From: Alphaproteobacteria bacterium
Lineage (GTDB): Bacteria; Pseudomonadota; Alphaproteobacteria; Rickettsiales; SXRF01
Direction: 5' to 3'
DNA: 64,000 nt
NCBI GenBank assembly: GCA_020049775.1
Contig: JAGVLO010000012.1
Span: 62,001-126,000 of the forward strand
The translations under genes and the position numbers were made by a program. Below are positions 38,414 to 49,183 of this stretch, piece by piece. The notes under the pieces are model-generated. The model saw only the letters and a list, made by a program, of their open reading frames with translations. It did not search any database and was not told the origin of the DNA. Numbering within the stretch: position 1 is the stretch's first letter; every line of letters begins with the position of its first letter.

Positions 38414-41400
38414 ATGTCCAGTACCACCCCAGGCAATACCCCCGCACAGGACACGCCAGAACAGATAGCCAAACGGCTTGAGCTGGTGACCGTAGCCAAG
38501 GGCAACCCGCCTGAGGTATGGGAAATGCGTGACCCGGTAACGGGAAAACGCTATTTCGCCAAAACTGCTGAACCGCCAGAACTGGATAGCACACGCAAAG
38601 CGGCAAACGCAACCATTCCCGAAAATTCACCTGTCGTAATTGCAAAGCCATTAACGCTTGGCAAAGATAATATCCCGGAACAAATAAGGGCAGACGTCAA
38701 ATTTGAGGGAAAACGCACCGAATTTCTCATTGTCGAGGCTGTTCCACGTGGCATGACACTTGGCCAGCTTACAGACCCTGGCAATTATGGCTTTCGTGGT
38801 GCGCCACAAGAACTCCAGGATAAGCCGATCACGGCAGCAGAATTTGATCAGGTATTAAAAACCATAAGATCATTAAATGAACAGGGAGTTTTTCATCACG
38901 ATCTGCTGAGTAACACTGAAATAGTGCGCGGCCAAGATGGAAAGCTAAAGGTTTATATGTACGATTTTGAGCCTCACACATTTGATAAAATGTTTCCAGG
39001 CCAGCTAGAAGACCTTGCGCATACTACCGATGCCGGACGGCGAATGATGCGCTCTGGAGCGCTTGCGACTGATGCAGAAACAGTAATTCAGCGCTATGAG
39101 ACGGCTAACCGCGTACCGGAACCCTCAAAGCCTCTACAATCGCCAGATGCGCCAGATTCACCGTCGCGGCCACAAGGCCCAAGGCCGGCTATCCGGCCTA
39201 CACCACCACCGCTTCCCAATCCAAAAGGTACTATATTCCTAGGTACGCACGAATTTACAGTTGTACCAGCGCGGGGCGGACCAGTTGTTGCAACTAACAA
39301 CCTCAATTCATGCATCGCGATTGAAATAACAGGCGGCACAAATAAAGTTGTAGCGCATGTAAGCCCCGAGATGCTCGATAGCGGATCAATTGCAACATTA
39401 CTGCGTGCAGCCAATGTTGATAACCCGGGCGGTGAAGTAAAAATCACCATGGTTGGCACCGATGTAAATGAAATGAGTTACGGTACTAATCGTCAGAAAC
39501 TGATGACTGCGCTGGAAAATGCATCAACCGAAACAGGCGTTAAATACAAGGTAGATAAAACAGATTTTACGCAAAAAGCATCGTCACGGTCAAATGAGCC
39601 AAGCGGAAAGTTTGTAAGCTCCGACCGCCCTATTGATCCTAACAGCATAAATTTCCCGAAGATCGACAGGCCATATGCCCAGACACTATTTAATGCAAAC
39701 CAATATGGCTATGACAAAGTGCCAATGGTACCTGTGGATGTACCAGGAGTTACCTTACCAGCCTCAGGTGAAGACTTCTTTAATGCAGTTAAGGAAGTGC
39801 ATAAAGACGGAACAAAAATTGGTGAGCGCGTAGCCGCAGAGAACAAACTGAATATCAAAGCTCAAATTACTTCTAACGACATTGTCATCGACCTTTACAA
39901 AAAGCCAGGTGAAGCATCTGCCATTCCGCGTGATGACTATGCAAAAGCGCGGTATAATGAAAAGTCTGGCTATACAGGAGTCACTCTAGATCCTGATATT
40001 GATCAAGCCGCACGCATATTTACTGATGACAGGCGCAGGTTCCGCGTGCTTAGCGCAAGCGATCTTGATCCAGCCAATGAAGCGAAATTGCGTACCGAGT
40101 TCAAAGCATATGAGCAAAGAATTGCTACAGAGCGCAAAAACCTGACTTCTTCATATCTAACAGATCAAATTAATATTGAACAAACCGGCCGGATGATTAC
40201 GCGCGATCCAGAAAGTGCTGTAAAAGCATTGGCAGCGAAATATCCTGGCAATAAGGAAATTGCAGAATATACACAAGGCGATAAATTTGATTCATTGAAG
40301 CGCGGACATAACACACCTGAATTTCTTGAAATGCTGAGCAAGCAACCGGAATTTCAAGGTGAGGCAGGGCGAACAAAGCTAAACGCCGACATTAGAAAAA
40401 CATATGTTGATGCAGGTGTAGAAAACTTAGCAAATAGAGACCTTCGTAAATCTGTTGATGCAGTGCTTGAGCGTTTTGACCTTAGCCCAGAAGAAAGACG
40501 GCAGTTTAACGCCAAGATAATTTCTGAAGACCCTATCCCAAAAGCGATTGATCCAACGCAACCTCCTGAGCGAGAAGCAATCGCAAGTATAAAAATTGAT
40601 GATGACGAACTAAAGAAAATGCCTGAACAGTTGCGAACGCGCACTGCGCAGGATTTTGAGACCATGGTAAAAGATGGACGAAAAGCATTAGTGGACCATG
40701 CAAAAGCTCACAGAGTAAGTGACCCATATGCTAAGCACCTAAGCCCTGCAGATGCACGCGCCGCATTTGAGGACATGTACCGCAGAATTCCACCCAATGG
40801 CAATACCCGCAAAATGGTTGATATTGCGCTTGCCAATCCGGATTTAAAAATTGTTGTGGTGGAAGGTGCGGATTCAAACAGGTTTTGGAATTTTCGCGAT
40901 AGTAAAGATCCTGGGGCAATGGGATTTAGTAGAAATAATAAAAATGAGATATACCTTGCTGCCTCATCATCTGAACCTGCTCCTTTGCTAATCGAAGAGG
41001 CACTACATAACTCCATAAAGAATATTTACAACAACAACACATCTCATCCGTTTGCGGATGGCAACGACCCACGCAAGGCATTATTATTTGAAGCAATGCG
41101 CGCAGATATTGAGCGCGATGGGCCTGCAATGCGTGGGGCAAATCTCGACCGCATGCGTAGGGACTTGGGTCTGGAAAGTTACAAACTACGTAATTTTTAT
41201 GCGGAGGCAGTTGTTAAACTTGAGATTCTGGAAGCAGAGGGAAAACTAACGCCAGAGTTAGCAGAGCGATATAAACATCTTAATCGCTTCCGCACTGAAA
41301 TACTGCATTCAGATGCCCAATCGAGGATAGATGGCAAACCACTGCCAACTATCGATCCTGTGGAGTACCGCACAAAAGGCGGATACCAGATGGATATGAT

Positions 41401-44400
41401 AACACGTGCGCCAGTCTATACAGAAGGCACGGGGGTAGGTAAAAAGTTCTTAATACCAGTAGAATCTATCACAGGGCTGCAGGGTAGAGACGGTGTTGAA
41501 TCAGCACTACGCGCCCTCGGCATACCAAAGGAGGTTCGTGACTTGAACGACCCAAGCAGGGTTGTAGAAGAAGGCTATCGAGTAGTTGAGAATGATGAAC
41601 TCCGTAAGAAGCTAGGACCGGGCGCAAAAGGAACAGTAATCGAGATTCCAGAAGAACTGCTCAAGAAAAATCCTGCCCTATACCAGAAACTGACGGAAAG
41701 AATGCCAGCAGCATCAAATGCAGCAATGCTTGATGAAAGCGTCGGCAGACAATTCCGGAACAATCAGATTTATGAGCAGAATGGGGTTCCTCGTAGCACA
41801 AGCATGACTAATAGCGGTGCATCAGAACGACTATTAAATGCGTTTAAACTAAATAGTGAAACTGACTATGTGGGAGCAATAAAAACAGGGCGTACTGAAA
41901 TATCGCTCGACCCACGATCCCCACAATTCGAGCAAAACAAGCAGCAGGCACGTGAAGTGCTGGAAGCACACAGGTACCTAACTGAAGAACGCGTCCGTAA
42001 TGGCAAACCCACCAATGACATCCCAAGCATTGAAATGGAAGGTAATAAACTGGTCGTCAAACTTGCTGATGCACCGGATGGGATAAATCATGAAATTGCA
42101 CGCGCACAGCAGTTGCAGATGCTGATGGAAGATGCACCGCAATTTAAAGCATCCAGCATGGCCGACAGAACAATATCTGCGCTTATTGCAAATAGAATTC
42201 AGTATCAACAGAAAGTAGAGTTCTTCGATAGCATTGGCGACATGTTGTCACGAAAGGCAATAGACCCGAATGCAGAAATGCCAAACGATAACGGAACCAA
42301 GCAGCAGCAAGAATTCTTGAAGGCAGCAAAAGCAGCCCAGCAAGCACAAATCGACCTGGAAGCAGAACGTGCAAAGCCTGGCTCTACAAGAGTTGCAGAA
42401 TTAGAGGCAACCCTAAAAGCCCAGCAAGAAAAAATGGGGTCTATACGTACTCAGGCACAGCAAACACACGATGTGAATGCGGAATCTATACACAATAAGC
42501 AGATGTCTGAACATGTACGTAATACACGTGCATCCCGTGTACTAAATAGCACTGGCGTCATACAAGGGGCAATGACACTTAACCAGATTGAAAATGATCC
42601 TTCGCTTTCTCCAACGCAAAAAGCAATAAAACGAACAATTGCTGTTACACATATGACTTCTGGCGGTGTTGGCGTAATTGTTGACACGCGACTCCTTACA
42701 AGGCCAGGTTCAACACTGGGCGTAAAATTCGGTACTGTAACAGGTGTAATTGGCGTCGGCTCATCAGGTTATGAGCTATATGAAGCGATAAACGCCGACA
42801 AAAATAGCCCTCACTATACACGCGGTATAGTAATGAGCAGCGCAAACCTTACCGCTTCTACACTTGGCACAGCAGGTGCAATTACTGCATGGGTCAGCGG
42901 TGGTGCGGGTACAGCGGGTGCTGTCGGAAGTGGACTTATGACCGCTTCAGCAGCAATTGCCGCACCTGTGGCTCTCGCATCCCTCGCCTTCCAGCTTGAA
43001 GGACATGCAGAACACATTCAAAACATGCAAAATACCTATAACAGCATTGAAGCAGATATACGCCGTGTAAATAGCCAAACCGGAACCACCACAACATTTG
43101 TGGATATACCAGGCTTAAAACCACAGGCAGGAGATTATAAAAACCTCGATGCGTTCCTGCGCTCAATGGACAGAGATAAGCCAGCCTATAATGATGGCAC
43201 ACCAATCGATTTCCGTAAATTGATGGAGAATCCCAAAGAGTTTCGTAGGGTTGCTGCAAATATGCAGAATTACTACAACACAGAATCATTGGACCTCCAA
43301 AGATTTCTACGTGAAGGTTTCATCAGCCGTGAAGACTTATCGGCATCACCTATTGGGTGGCTTAGCAAAGAAATTGGTGGAGCAATAACCGGGCGTGATA
43401 TTGATAAGGAATACGAACAGAAAGCAAATAAAATTAATGACTATAATATGTATTCCGCTCAATCATCGGCAGCTATTCAGGGCGTTGACGGTGAGCTTCC
43501 CGGTGGAGAAAGAAACTTTGGCCAGAGGTATAATGATTACGTCAGGATAATTAAACCATTAGAAGCAGAGTATCCTTACCAGATTCAGCAATTGGAAAAG
43601 ATGCGCCACCTCCATATTGCAATGAAAGACCCTGTTATGCAGTTCGGCACCCGTGCAGGACTTCAGGGAATGCAACCAAACACCCCTGAATACAACAAAG
43701 CGAACGCAGCCGTAAATGCGGCTTTTCAAAAAGATATGCCCCGCTATCAGGAAGCACAGAAATTAGCGGCCGCAGAACCCAAAGATATGGCCGCTATACA
43801 GAAATTTCTCGGTGTTAATGACGAAGATTGGAAAAAGAAGGGTAAGAACGGTAAAAGCCTCGAAGACATTATCACCGAACGCGCCCGTGCAGGCCCAGCA
43901 CAACTACTGCCCATACTAAATGATCACGTTAAGGCTACCAGCCCGGCAAATGGCGCCTTAATGGAAGAGTTCGCCAAGTTTAATTTCTCTCAGGAAATGA
44001 AAATGGTTGAGCCCATGCTGGTTAAAGAAAGGGCTGTGGAGGCGCAAAAGAATAAAACAACACAGCTTGCGCTTGAGCTGAATAAAAAAATGGTCGAAGC
44101 TAAAGCTGCAGGTGATGACCCAGAAAAAGGCGAACAGGCCAGAAAAGCGGTTGAAGACGCCAAAGCTAACCTGATGGCTGAATATGATAAGCTTCAGACA
44201 GCGGTATATGCAGAGTCAACGATGAAGCCTGCGGAAATAGCCGCCGCAAAAGAAAATGCCCGCAGGGATCTTTTACGTGGAATCAATGATGATTCTATCC
44301 GCATTTATCAGGATAATATGCCGGGCGTGGCAAAGCAAAGAATTGATAATTTTGTTCAATATGATTACGAAAGCGAAGCCAAAAGATATTTCCGCAATAA

Positions 44401-46708
44401 TGAGCAGTTTTTAGAAAAATCCGGACTGAAGAACCGCCCTGATGTAGCGGCTGTGGGCCTTGCCAGAAGCCCGCAGGAATACTTGCAGAAAAAAATGATG
44501 TTCGCTCCTACCCTCCTTGTTGAGCAAGCAAAGCAGGAGTTGCAATCCAACAATACAGTGCTGGCAACCGTCACACGTCAGAACGCCGCTATTAAGGATG
44601 GTGCTGCAAACGCAGAATTACTTGTCCGTGAGTTAACGGGGGCTTCGGTTGGCAATGCTCCAATACTGAACTCGTATGGTACTCAGGAAGTTGACAAAGG
44701 TGTTCCAGTTACTGCCGCTCATCTTATCGATAATTATAGTAAAATTATAGATAAGGAAAATAAAGCCCTAGAGGAAATGAAGACACAAGCAAAAACAAAT
44801 CCTGATGAGGATTTGAAAGCAAAAATTGTACTCAAAGAAAATACCATTTCCCAACTTTCGGTGAATAAAGCGCAACTTGAACAGCGCAACTATGCGTATA
44901 AGCTGCAAAAGGCTGAGGAAATAAAGAATCAATACCGTGATCTTACCGGGCAAATGCTGATTGCAAGTGATGATGCCAAGAAAAATCCTGCTGTTAAAGT
45001 ATCGGAGGCCGACCAGAATGAAGTCAGCCAGATGCAGATCCAAATGCAAACACAGTATGAAGCCTTCCAAGCACTAAAGGCTCGTGGAAAAGATGCGCCA
45101 CCGGCAGACCTGGCAAAAGCAGAAGCAGCATTCCTTATGGCGCAGCGCAAATTTGCTGAAAAAAGCATGAGTGCGACTAGACTATCTCAAACAGAAAACA
45201 TCAATAAAGCCGGACAGAAGAACATTGATGCCTTGGCTGAACTTGCAAAAGATCAAAAAGACTCGTGGAAAATGGATACCCCAGCATTACAAGCTGATCG
45301 CGAGTATAATTACGCTAATACTATGTACCAAATTACTCAGGCTGATTTGAAAAAGAATCCAAACGATCCAGCAGTAAAAGTCAAGGCAGATACGGCCTAT
45401 ACAAATCTAATGAAAAATTTGGATAGATTGCTCGAAGGGCAACTGGAAGATATAAAGAAGAACACAGATCGCAAGGGTAAAGAAAACCAAGGCTGGAAAG
45501 CAGAAATTGATTTAATGGAGAAGCAAAATTCATCTGCAAAAATTACAGTCCCCCTATCTGAGGAAAGCCAAAAGGCAAAGAATGCAATCGATGAATTTAA
45601 TAAGGCAAGGCCAAATTTTAAACCCCCTGCTACAAATGCTCCCTTAGCTGACAAGATTGCCTATGAGAAGGATAGCATACAGTTAATTAAGCTAGAACGG
45701 GCATTCATTAACACACGGTGGGATGAGTTACAAAGTGCGCGTGGCAATATGTATTTCCCTGGAATTACCAAACCAATTAAACTGGAGATAAAAATTGCCG
45801 TTAATGGGCCAATTCCCCAAGGGCAGCAGAATTATCAAGAGGTTTATACACCTAACAAAGATGGTAAGTTCGAGCTTGATACAAAAACCATTATGCGTAA
45901 CTGGAATGGCGTAATGAAGGAGTATAATCAGCTTAACAGCGCAAAACCGGGTGAGGAAGATCCGAGAAGCATCACTCGTGATGTTAAGCAACGCTATGAG
46001 CCGCCAACCACTGTTGAACTGGCTGAAATCAAGGCTACAGCTAAGTTGTTGTTTGATGCAAACCGAGCCTACGAAGCAAGCCCGACAGAAGAAAATCAGA
46101 AAAAGTGGATGGAAGCAACTGTAGCGCATTCAAAAGCAGTTGATACATCTAATAAGGGCCGTATCAAGCGTACTGAAGAAGTGACGCTGAAAGATGTAGG
46201 TGCAAAATATAAGGATAAATTAAAGGCGTGGAAGAAGGAGATTGGTGATTTAAGTGGTAAAACGCCGGATGAAATTGCAAAAAAACTGGCGGACATGATG
46301 AAAGCTGAAAGAGAAAGCGATACGCAGCGAGAGTTTGATCTTGAAGCTGCAGCATCATTGGCAGAAAGTCTGAATAACGTTCCCGGAGTACGTGAAGCTT
46401 ACAAAGAATTTCTTGATTCGGTTGGTGGGCCAAAAGTGCTGCTTAAAGCTCTTGAATCTATAGAATCACCAATGATACCTAACGAATTACGCGACTCGGG
46501 TATGCAGTCAAATGCCAACATGCCTGGTGCCGATAGCAACTTGAACGGTAACCAGCCACCAAAACTTAATCCTGCCATGTTAGCTGCTCTGGCACAGGCA
46601 AATGATCCTAATTTTAAAACGACGGCCCCTGAGTTTGACGGAATGGTTGCTGCCCCACGAGGCCTGAATGTCCCTGGCGGCAATGCTCCATCAGCCGGAC
46701 GTGCATAA
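38414..46708 (+). CDS. Giant 2764-aa protein: kinase-like N-terminus, central hydrophobic segment, long coiled-coil-like C-terminus
   Basis: Single uninterrupted ORF; RYFAKT, FLIVEAVPRGMTL, GVFHHDLLSNTEI...MYDFEPH; Gly/Ala hydrophobic block ~42.65-43.0 kb. Confidence 0.85.
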   Translation: MSSTTPGNTPAQDTPEQIAKRLELVTVAKGNPPEVWEMRDPVTGKRYFAKTAEPPELDSTRKAANATIPENSPVVIAKPLTLGKDNIPEQIRADVKFEGKRTEFLIVEAVPRGMTLGQLTDPGNYGFRGAPQELQDKPITAAEFDQVLKTIRSLNEQGVFHHDLLSNTEIVRGQDGKLKVYMYDFEPHTFDKMFPGQLEDLAHTTDAGRRMMRSGALATDAETVIQRYETANRVPEPSKPLQSPDAPDSPSRPQGPRPAIRPTPPPLPNPKGTIFLGTHEFTVVPARGGPVVATNNLNSCIAIEITGGTNKVVAHVSPEMLDSGSIATLLRAANVDNPGGEVKITMVGTDVNEMSYGTNRQKLMTALENASTETGVKYKVDKTDFTQKASSRSNEPSGKFVSSDRPIDPNSINFPKIDRPYAQTLFNANQYGYDKVPMVPVDVPGVTLPASGEDFFNAVKEVHKDGTKIGERVAAENKLNIKAQITSNDIVIDLYKKPGEASAIPRDDYAKARYNEKSGYTGVTLDPDIDQAARIFTDDRRRFRVLSASDLDPANEAKLRTEFKAYEQRIATERKNLTSSYLTDQINIEQTGRMITRDPESAVKALAAKYPGNKEIAEYTQGDKFDSLKRGHNTPEFLEMLSKQPEFQGEAGRTKLNADIRKTYVDAGVENLANRDLRKSVDAVLERFDLSPEERRQFNAKIISEDPIPKAIDPTQPPEREAIASIKIDDDELKKMPEQLRTRTAQDFETMVKDGRKALVDHAKAHRVSDPYAKHLSPADARAAFEDMYRRIPPNGNTRKMVDIALANPDLKIVVVEGADSNRFWNFRDSKDPGAMGFSRNNKNEIYLAASSSEPAPLLIEEALHNSIKNIYNNNTSHPFADGNDPRKALLFEAMRADIERDGPAMRGANLDRMRRDLGLESYKLRNFYAEAVVKLEILEAEGKLTPELAERYKHLNRFRTEILHSDAQSRIDGKPLPTIDPVEYRTKGGYQMDMITRAPVYTEGTGVGKKFLIPVESITGLQGRDGVESALRALGIPKEVRDLNDPSRVVEEGYRVVENDELRKKLGPGAKGTVIEIPEELLKKNPALYQKLTERMPAASNAAMLDESVGRQFRNNQIYEQNGVPRSTSMTNSGASERLLNAFKLNSETDYVGAIKTGRTEISLDPRSPQFEQNKQQAREVLEAHRYLTEERVRNGKPTNDIPSIEMEGNKLVVKLADAPDGINHEIARAQQLQMLMEDAPQFKASSMADRTISALIANRIQYQQKVEFFDSIGDMLSRKAIDPNAEMPNDNGTKQQQEFLKAAKAAQQAQIDLEAERAKPGSTRVAELEATLKAQQEKMGSIRTQAQQTHDVNAESIHNKQMSEHVRNTRASRVLNSTGVIQGAMTLNQIENDPSLSPTQKAIKRTIAVTHMTSGGVGVIVDTRLLTRPGSTLGVKFGTVTGVIGVGSSGYELYEAINADKNSPHYTRGIVMSSANLTASTLGTAGAITAWVSGGAGTAGAVGSGLMTASAAIAAPVALASLAFQLEGHAEHIQNMQNTYNSIEADIRRVNSQTGTTTTFVDIPGLKPQAGDYKNLDAFLRSMDRDKPAYNDGTPIDFRKLMENPKEFRRVAANMQNYYNTESLDLQRFLREGFISREDLSASPIGWLSKEIGGAITGRDIDKEYEQKANKINDYNMYSAQSSAAIQGVDGELPGGERNFGQRYNDYVRIIKPLEAEYPYQIQQLEKMRHLHIAMKDPVMQFGTRAGLQGMQPNTPEYNKANAAVNAAFQKDMPRYQEAQKLAAAEPKDMAAIQKFLGVNDEDWKKKGKNGKSLEDIITERARAGPAQLLPILNDHVKATSPANGALMEEFAKFNFSQEMKMVEPMLVKERAVEAQKNKTTQLALELNKKMVEAKAAGDDPEKGEQARKAVEDAKANLMAEYDKLQTAVYAESTMKPAEIAAAKENARRDLLRGINDDSIRIYQDNMPGVAKQRIDNFVQYDYESEAKRYFRNNEQFLEKSGLKNRPDVAAVGLARSPQEYLQKKMMFAPTLLVEQAKQELQSNNTVLATVTRQNAAIKDGAANAELLVRELTGASVGNAPILNSYGTQEVDKGVPVTAAHLIDNYSKIIDKENKALEEMKTQAKTNPDEDLKAKIVLKENTISQLSVNKAQLEQRNYAYKLQKAEEIKNQYRDLTGQMLIASDDAKKNPAVKVSEADQNEVSQMQIQMQTQYEAFQALKARGKDAPPADLAKAEAAFLMAQRKFAEKSMSATRLSQTENINKAGQKNIDALAELAKDQKDSWKMDTPALQADREYNYANTMYQITQADLKKNPNDPAVKVKADTAYTNLMKNLDRLLEGQLEDIKKNTDRKGKENQGWKAEIDLMEKQNSSAKITVPLSEESQKAKNAIDEFNKARPNFKPPATNAPLADKIAYEKDSIQLIKLERAFINTRWDELQSARGNMYFPGITKPIKLEIKIAVNGPIPQGQQNYQEVYTPNKDGKFELDTKTIMRNWNGVMKEYNQLNSAKPGEEDPRSITRDVKQRYEPPTTVELAEIKATAKLLFDANRAYEASPTEENQKKWMEATVAHSKAVDTSNKGRIKRTEEVTLKDVGAKYKDKLKAWKKEIGDLSGKTPDEIAKKLADMMKAERESDTQREFDLEAAASLAESLNNVPGVREAYKEFLDSVGGPKVLLKALESIESPMIPNELRDSGMQSNANMPGADSNLNGNQPPKLNPAMLAALAQANDPNFKTTAPEFDGMVAAPRGLNVPGGNAPSAGRA

Positions 46709-46748
46709 CGTCCTGAAAAGTCGGCAGCACATCTAGGTAGATTGCTGA

Positions 46749-47900
46749 TTAGGCGAAAAACCGCTGATGTCCGGTGTCCTGCTTTACATATTGCGAACTC
46801 AGGCGGTCGCGCTCAATATAGGTATCCAGCTCTTCGTTCTTCTGAATCTTTTCTTCCGGTGAAAGGAAACTTACCTCAATGGCGTTACGCGCCAATTTGG
46901 TGATGTCTTCCTTCGTCAGGTCGAGCGCCTCGGCAATCGCAATGAAGTTTTCATTCATATAGCCATCGAAATAAGCCGGATCATCGCTGTTTACAGTAGC
47001 CTTCAGATTGGCGGCAAGCATATCCTTCAGGCGGTGTTCCTTAAGGCTCACCATCTTCTGTTTGGTATCCATATCCAGCGTGTGCGAAAGCTTCAAGTTG
47101 GAAAGCGGGCACACAGTGAGGCCGGTGCCGTCATGCGCAAGGCGTTCTACCAGCGCGCTATCGTCTAGCGAATGGTTGCCGTGGTCGATACGGTCGATCT
47201 TCAGCGTATCGATTGCTTCCCATACATAAGACGCTGGGCCTTCTTCACCGGCATGCGCCATGAGTCTCTTATCGGGATATTCGCCTTTGAGTGTAGCGTA
47301 CAAACGTTCAAACTTGGTCGGCGGGTGGCCGTTTTCTGAGCTGTCAAGACCAAAGCCGTCGATTTTGTCCATGTGCGGACGCGCCTGTTCCAGTGTCTCA
47401 AAACCTTCCTTCTCAGTCATGTGGCGCAGGAAGGACATAATCAGCTTAGAGGTAACCTTGCGATTTTCCGTGCGACCAGCCACTTCAACATCCAGCCCTT
47501 CAGTCTTGGCTTCGTCAAGCGCGCGGGTGATACCGTTGATAGCGGTTTCAAACGCAACGCCGCGTTCGGTATGGCCCTGCGGGTCGAAGAAAATTTCGGT
47601 GTGGGTTACGTTCTGCGAGGCAATTTTCGTCAGGTACGCCTTGGTCAGGTCATAAAAATCCTCTTCCTTGCGCAGCACGTTCATGCCCTGATAATAGAGG
47701 TCGAGGAATTCCTGCAGGTCCTTATAGGCAGAGCCACGCTTATATGCAGCTTTGAGTTCTTCGAGGTCCTTGTAGGGAAGTTCGATACCGTTACGTTCCG
47801 CAAGCTTCATCAGCATTTCTGGTTCCATTGCGCCTTCGATATGCAGGTGCAATTCGATTTTGGGCATGCCTTCAATAAATTTTCTTAAACCATCGTCCAT
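46749..47900 (-). CDS. Adenine/adenosine deaminase family protein
   Basis: PKIELHLHIEGAMEPE, TEIFFDPQGHTERGV, MAHAGEEGPASYVWEA, VNSDDPAYFDGY. Confidence 0.9.
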   Translation of the reverse strand: MDDGLRKFIEGMPKIELHLHIEGAMEPEMLMKLAERNGIELPYKDLEELKAAYKRGSAYKDLQEFLDLYYQGMNVLRKEEDFYDLTKAYLTKIASQNVTHTEIFFDPQGHTERGVAFETAINGITRALDEAKTEGLDVEVAGRTENRKVTSKLIMSFLRHMTEKEGFETLEQARPHMDKIDGFGLDSSENGHPPTKFERLYATLKGEYPDKRLMAHAGEEGPASYVWEAIDTLKIDRIDHGNHSLDDSALVERLAHDGTGLTVCPLSNLKLSHTLDMDTKQKMVSLKEHRLKDMLAANLKATVNSDDPAYFDGYMNENFIAIAEALDLTKEDITKLARNAIEVSFLSPEEKIQKNEELDTYIERDRLSSQYVKQDTGHQRFFA

Positions 47901-47927
47901 TACTTACTCCTAAAAATTATATTCTCA

Positions 47928-48686
47928 CTAGCTTACTTGACGTCCCATAATAGGAGCGCTTGTATATAATGCGTGCAATGTGTCAAACAAAGCTCCCACC
48001 GCATAGCGACGCCTGCCTTTTTCTTCCGGCACTGCTGCGCAAGCTTCCGTCACAATCGCATAAAGTTCATCTTCTTTTGTCCCACGATTAATAACACTGT
48101 CTCCCTTAATCAGAGGACGCTGCCCATTATATTTTTCGGTCAGTACTGCGCCAAGTTTTTCTGCTACTTTGGTCGCTTCCTGCAACGGCATTACTAACTT
48201 AAGGCAGCCAACGGCAGAGCGAGTAAATGTAGCCGCAAGCTTTTTTACATGCGCATCATATGCGGGGGTTATCCTATCCATGAGTTCTTCCCCTGCCTCG
48301 CCAAGCTCTATATCCTGCATAGGCTGGTCGTACACCTTGTCCAGCGCAGAAGGAAGCTCTAGCCCATCTTTCGTCAGCTGCTGCACTTCTTTCAACGCGT
48401 AATAGGCAATCCCGCATAGACGGTAAGAGTCACACCAAACGATTGGACTCGCCGGACGCGCGCTGATTTTGAAAAAATCCGCCTCATCATTGGCATTTTC
48501 ACAAATAGTGTTCATACCATCATCATTCATACGTTTCTGGATAAGCTGAAGCACCCCTTCCCACACATAGTGATCAGTATCACGCGGTAGGAACTGCACA
48601 TGGATGTTTGGTTCATCATCATGCTTGTCTACCGTCAAAGTGACTTCGAGTTTGCTCTTCTTGTCGATAGTAATGCTTACATCCAC
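47928..48686 (-). CDS. Hypothetical protein
   Basis: 252 aa ORF; no family recognised. Confidence 0.5.
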   Translation of the reverse strand: MDVSITIDKKSKLEVTLTVDKHDDEPNIHVQFLPRDTDHYVWEGVLQLIQKRMNDDGMNTICENANDEADFFKISARPASPIVWCDSYRLCGIAYYALKEVQQLTKDGLELPSALDKVYDQPMQDIELGEAGEELMDRITPAYDAHVKKLAATFTRSAVGCLKLVMPLQEATKVAEKLGAVLTEKYNGQRPLIKGDSVINRGTKEDELYAIVTEACAAVPEEKGRRRYAVGALFDTLHALYTSAPIMGRQVS

Positions 48687-48838
48687 GACAACCCCCTATC
48701 CGGATTATATATGTTATATATCCCAGATTTCTCCTGTTTTTTACATGGATGTTGAATGATTATTAAGGTTTGTCAACGCGAAAGGATTAGCGCTGTACAG
48801 AATACATGTAAGCATCTGAGGAATGGTGATCCGGGCGA

Positions 48839-48916
48839 TAGCAAATCCACAAGTGGGATTTGCTACTTTGTTATAAAACCTATCCCTGCGGGATAGGTGG
48901 CGAACCCAAGGGTTCG
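48839..48916. repeat. Three consecutive short hairpins next to tRNA-Lys
   Basis: TAGCAAATCC-ACAAGTG-GGATTTGCTA; ACCTATCCCTGCGGGATAGGT; CGAACCC-AA-GGGTTCG. Confidence 0.75.
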
Positions 48917-48955
48917 ATTCCCGCCTATTAGCAACAACTATCTGTTTAATAATTG

Positions 48956-49028
48956 TGATCCGGGCGGGAATCGAACCCGCGACAACCTGATTAAAAGTCA
49001 GGTGCTCTACCGACTGAGCTACCGGATC
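48956..49028 (-). tRNA. tRNA-Lys (UUU)
   Basis: Minus strand GATCCGG-T-AGCTCAGTCGGTAGAGC...CTGACTTTTAATCAG...GGGTTCGATTCCC..CCGGATC-A. Confidence 0.95.
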
Positions 49029-49183
49029 ACATCTGTATGACAAGCAATAAAAATCAATGCCTTAGATTTCAAGAAATGAAACAAAGGTAAGAATTGGAGG
49101 ACAATAAGGTTTTAGGCGGGCTTGTCAACCATTTAGGAAAACAAAAGGTGGCATTTAGGAAAACAAAAGCCGCTTTATCAGGC

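Noticed and set aside
40981-41020. Possible metalloprotease motif LLIEEALHNSIKN in giant ORF
   Set aside because: EExxH is not HExxH; insufficient to call a zincin.
38403-46683. Small antisense ORFs across the giant gene
   Set aside because: Short, no independent start context, opposite an uninterrupted long ORF.
48741-49043. 100-aa minus-strand ORF MSYRCDPVAQSVEHLTFNQVVAGSIPARI...
   Set aside because: Read through the tRNA-Lys region in a non-coding frame; VAQSVEHLTFNQVVAGSIPARI is a typical spurious translation of tRNA sequence.
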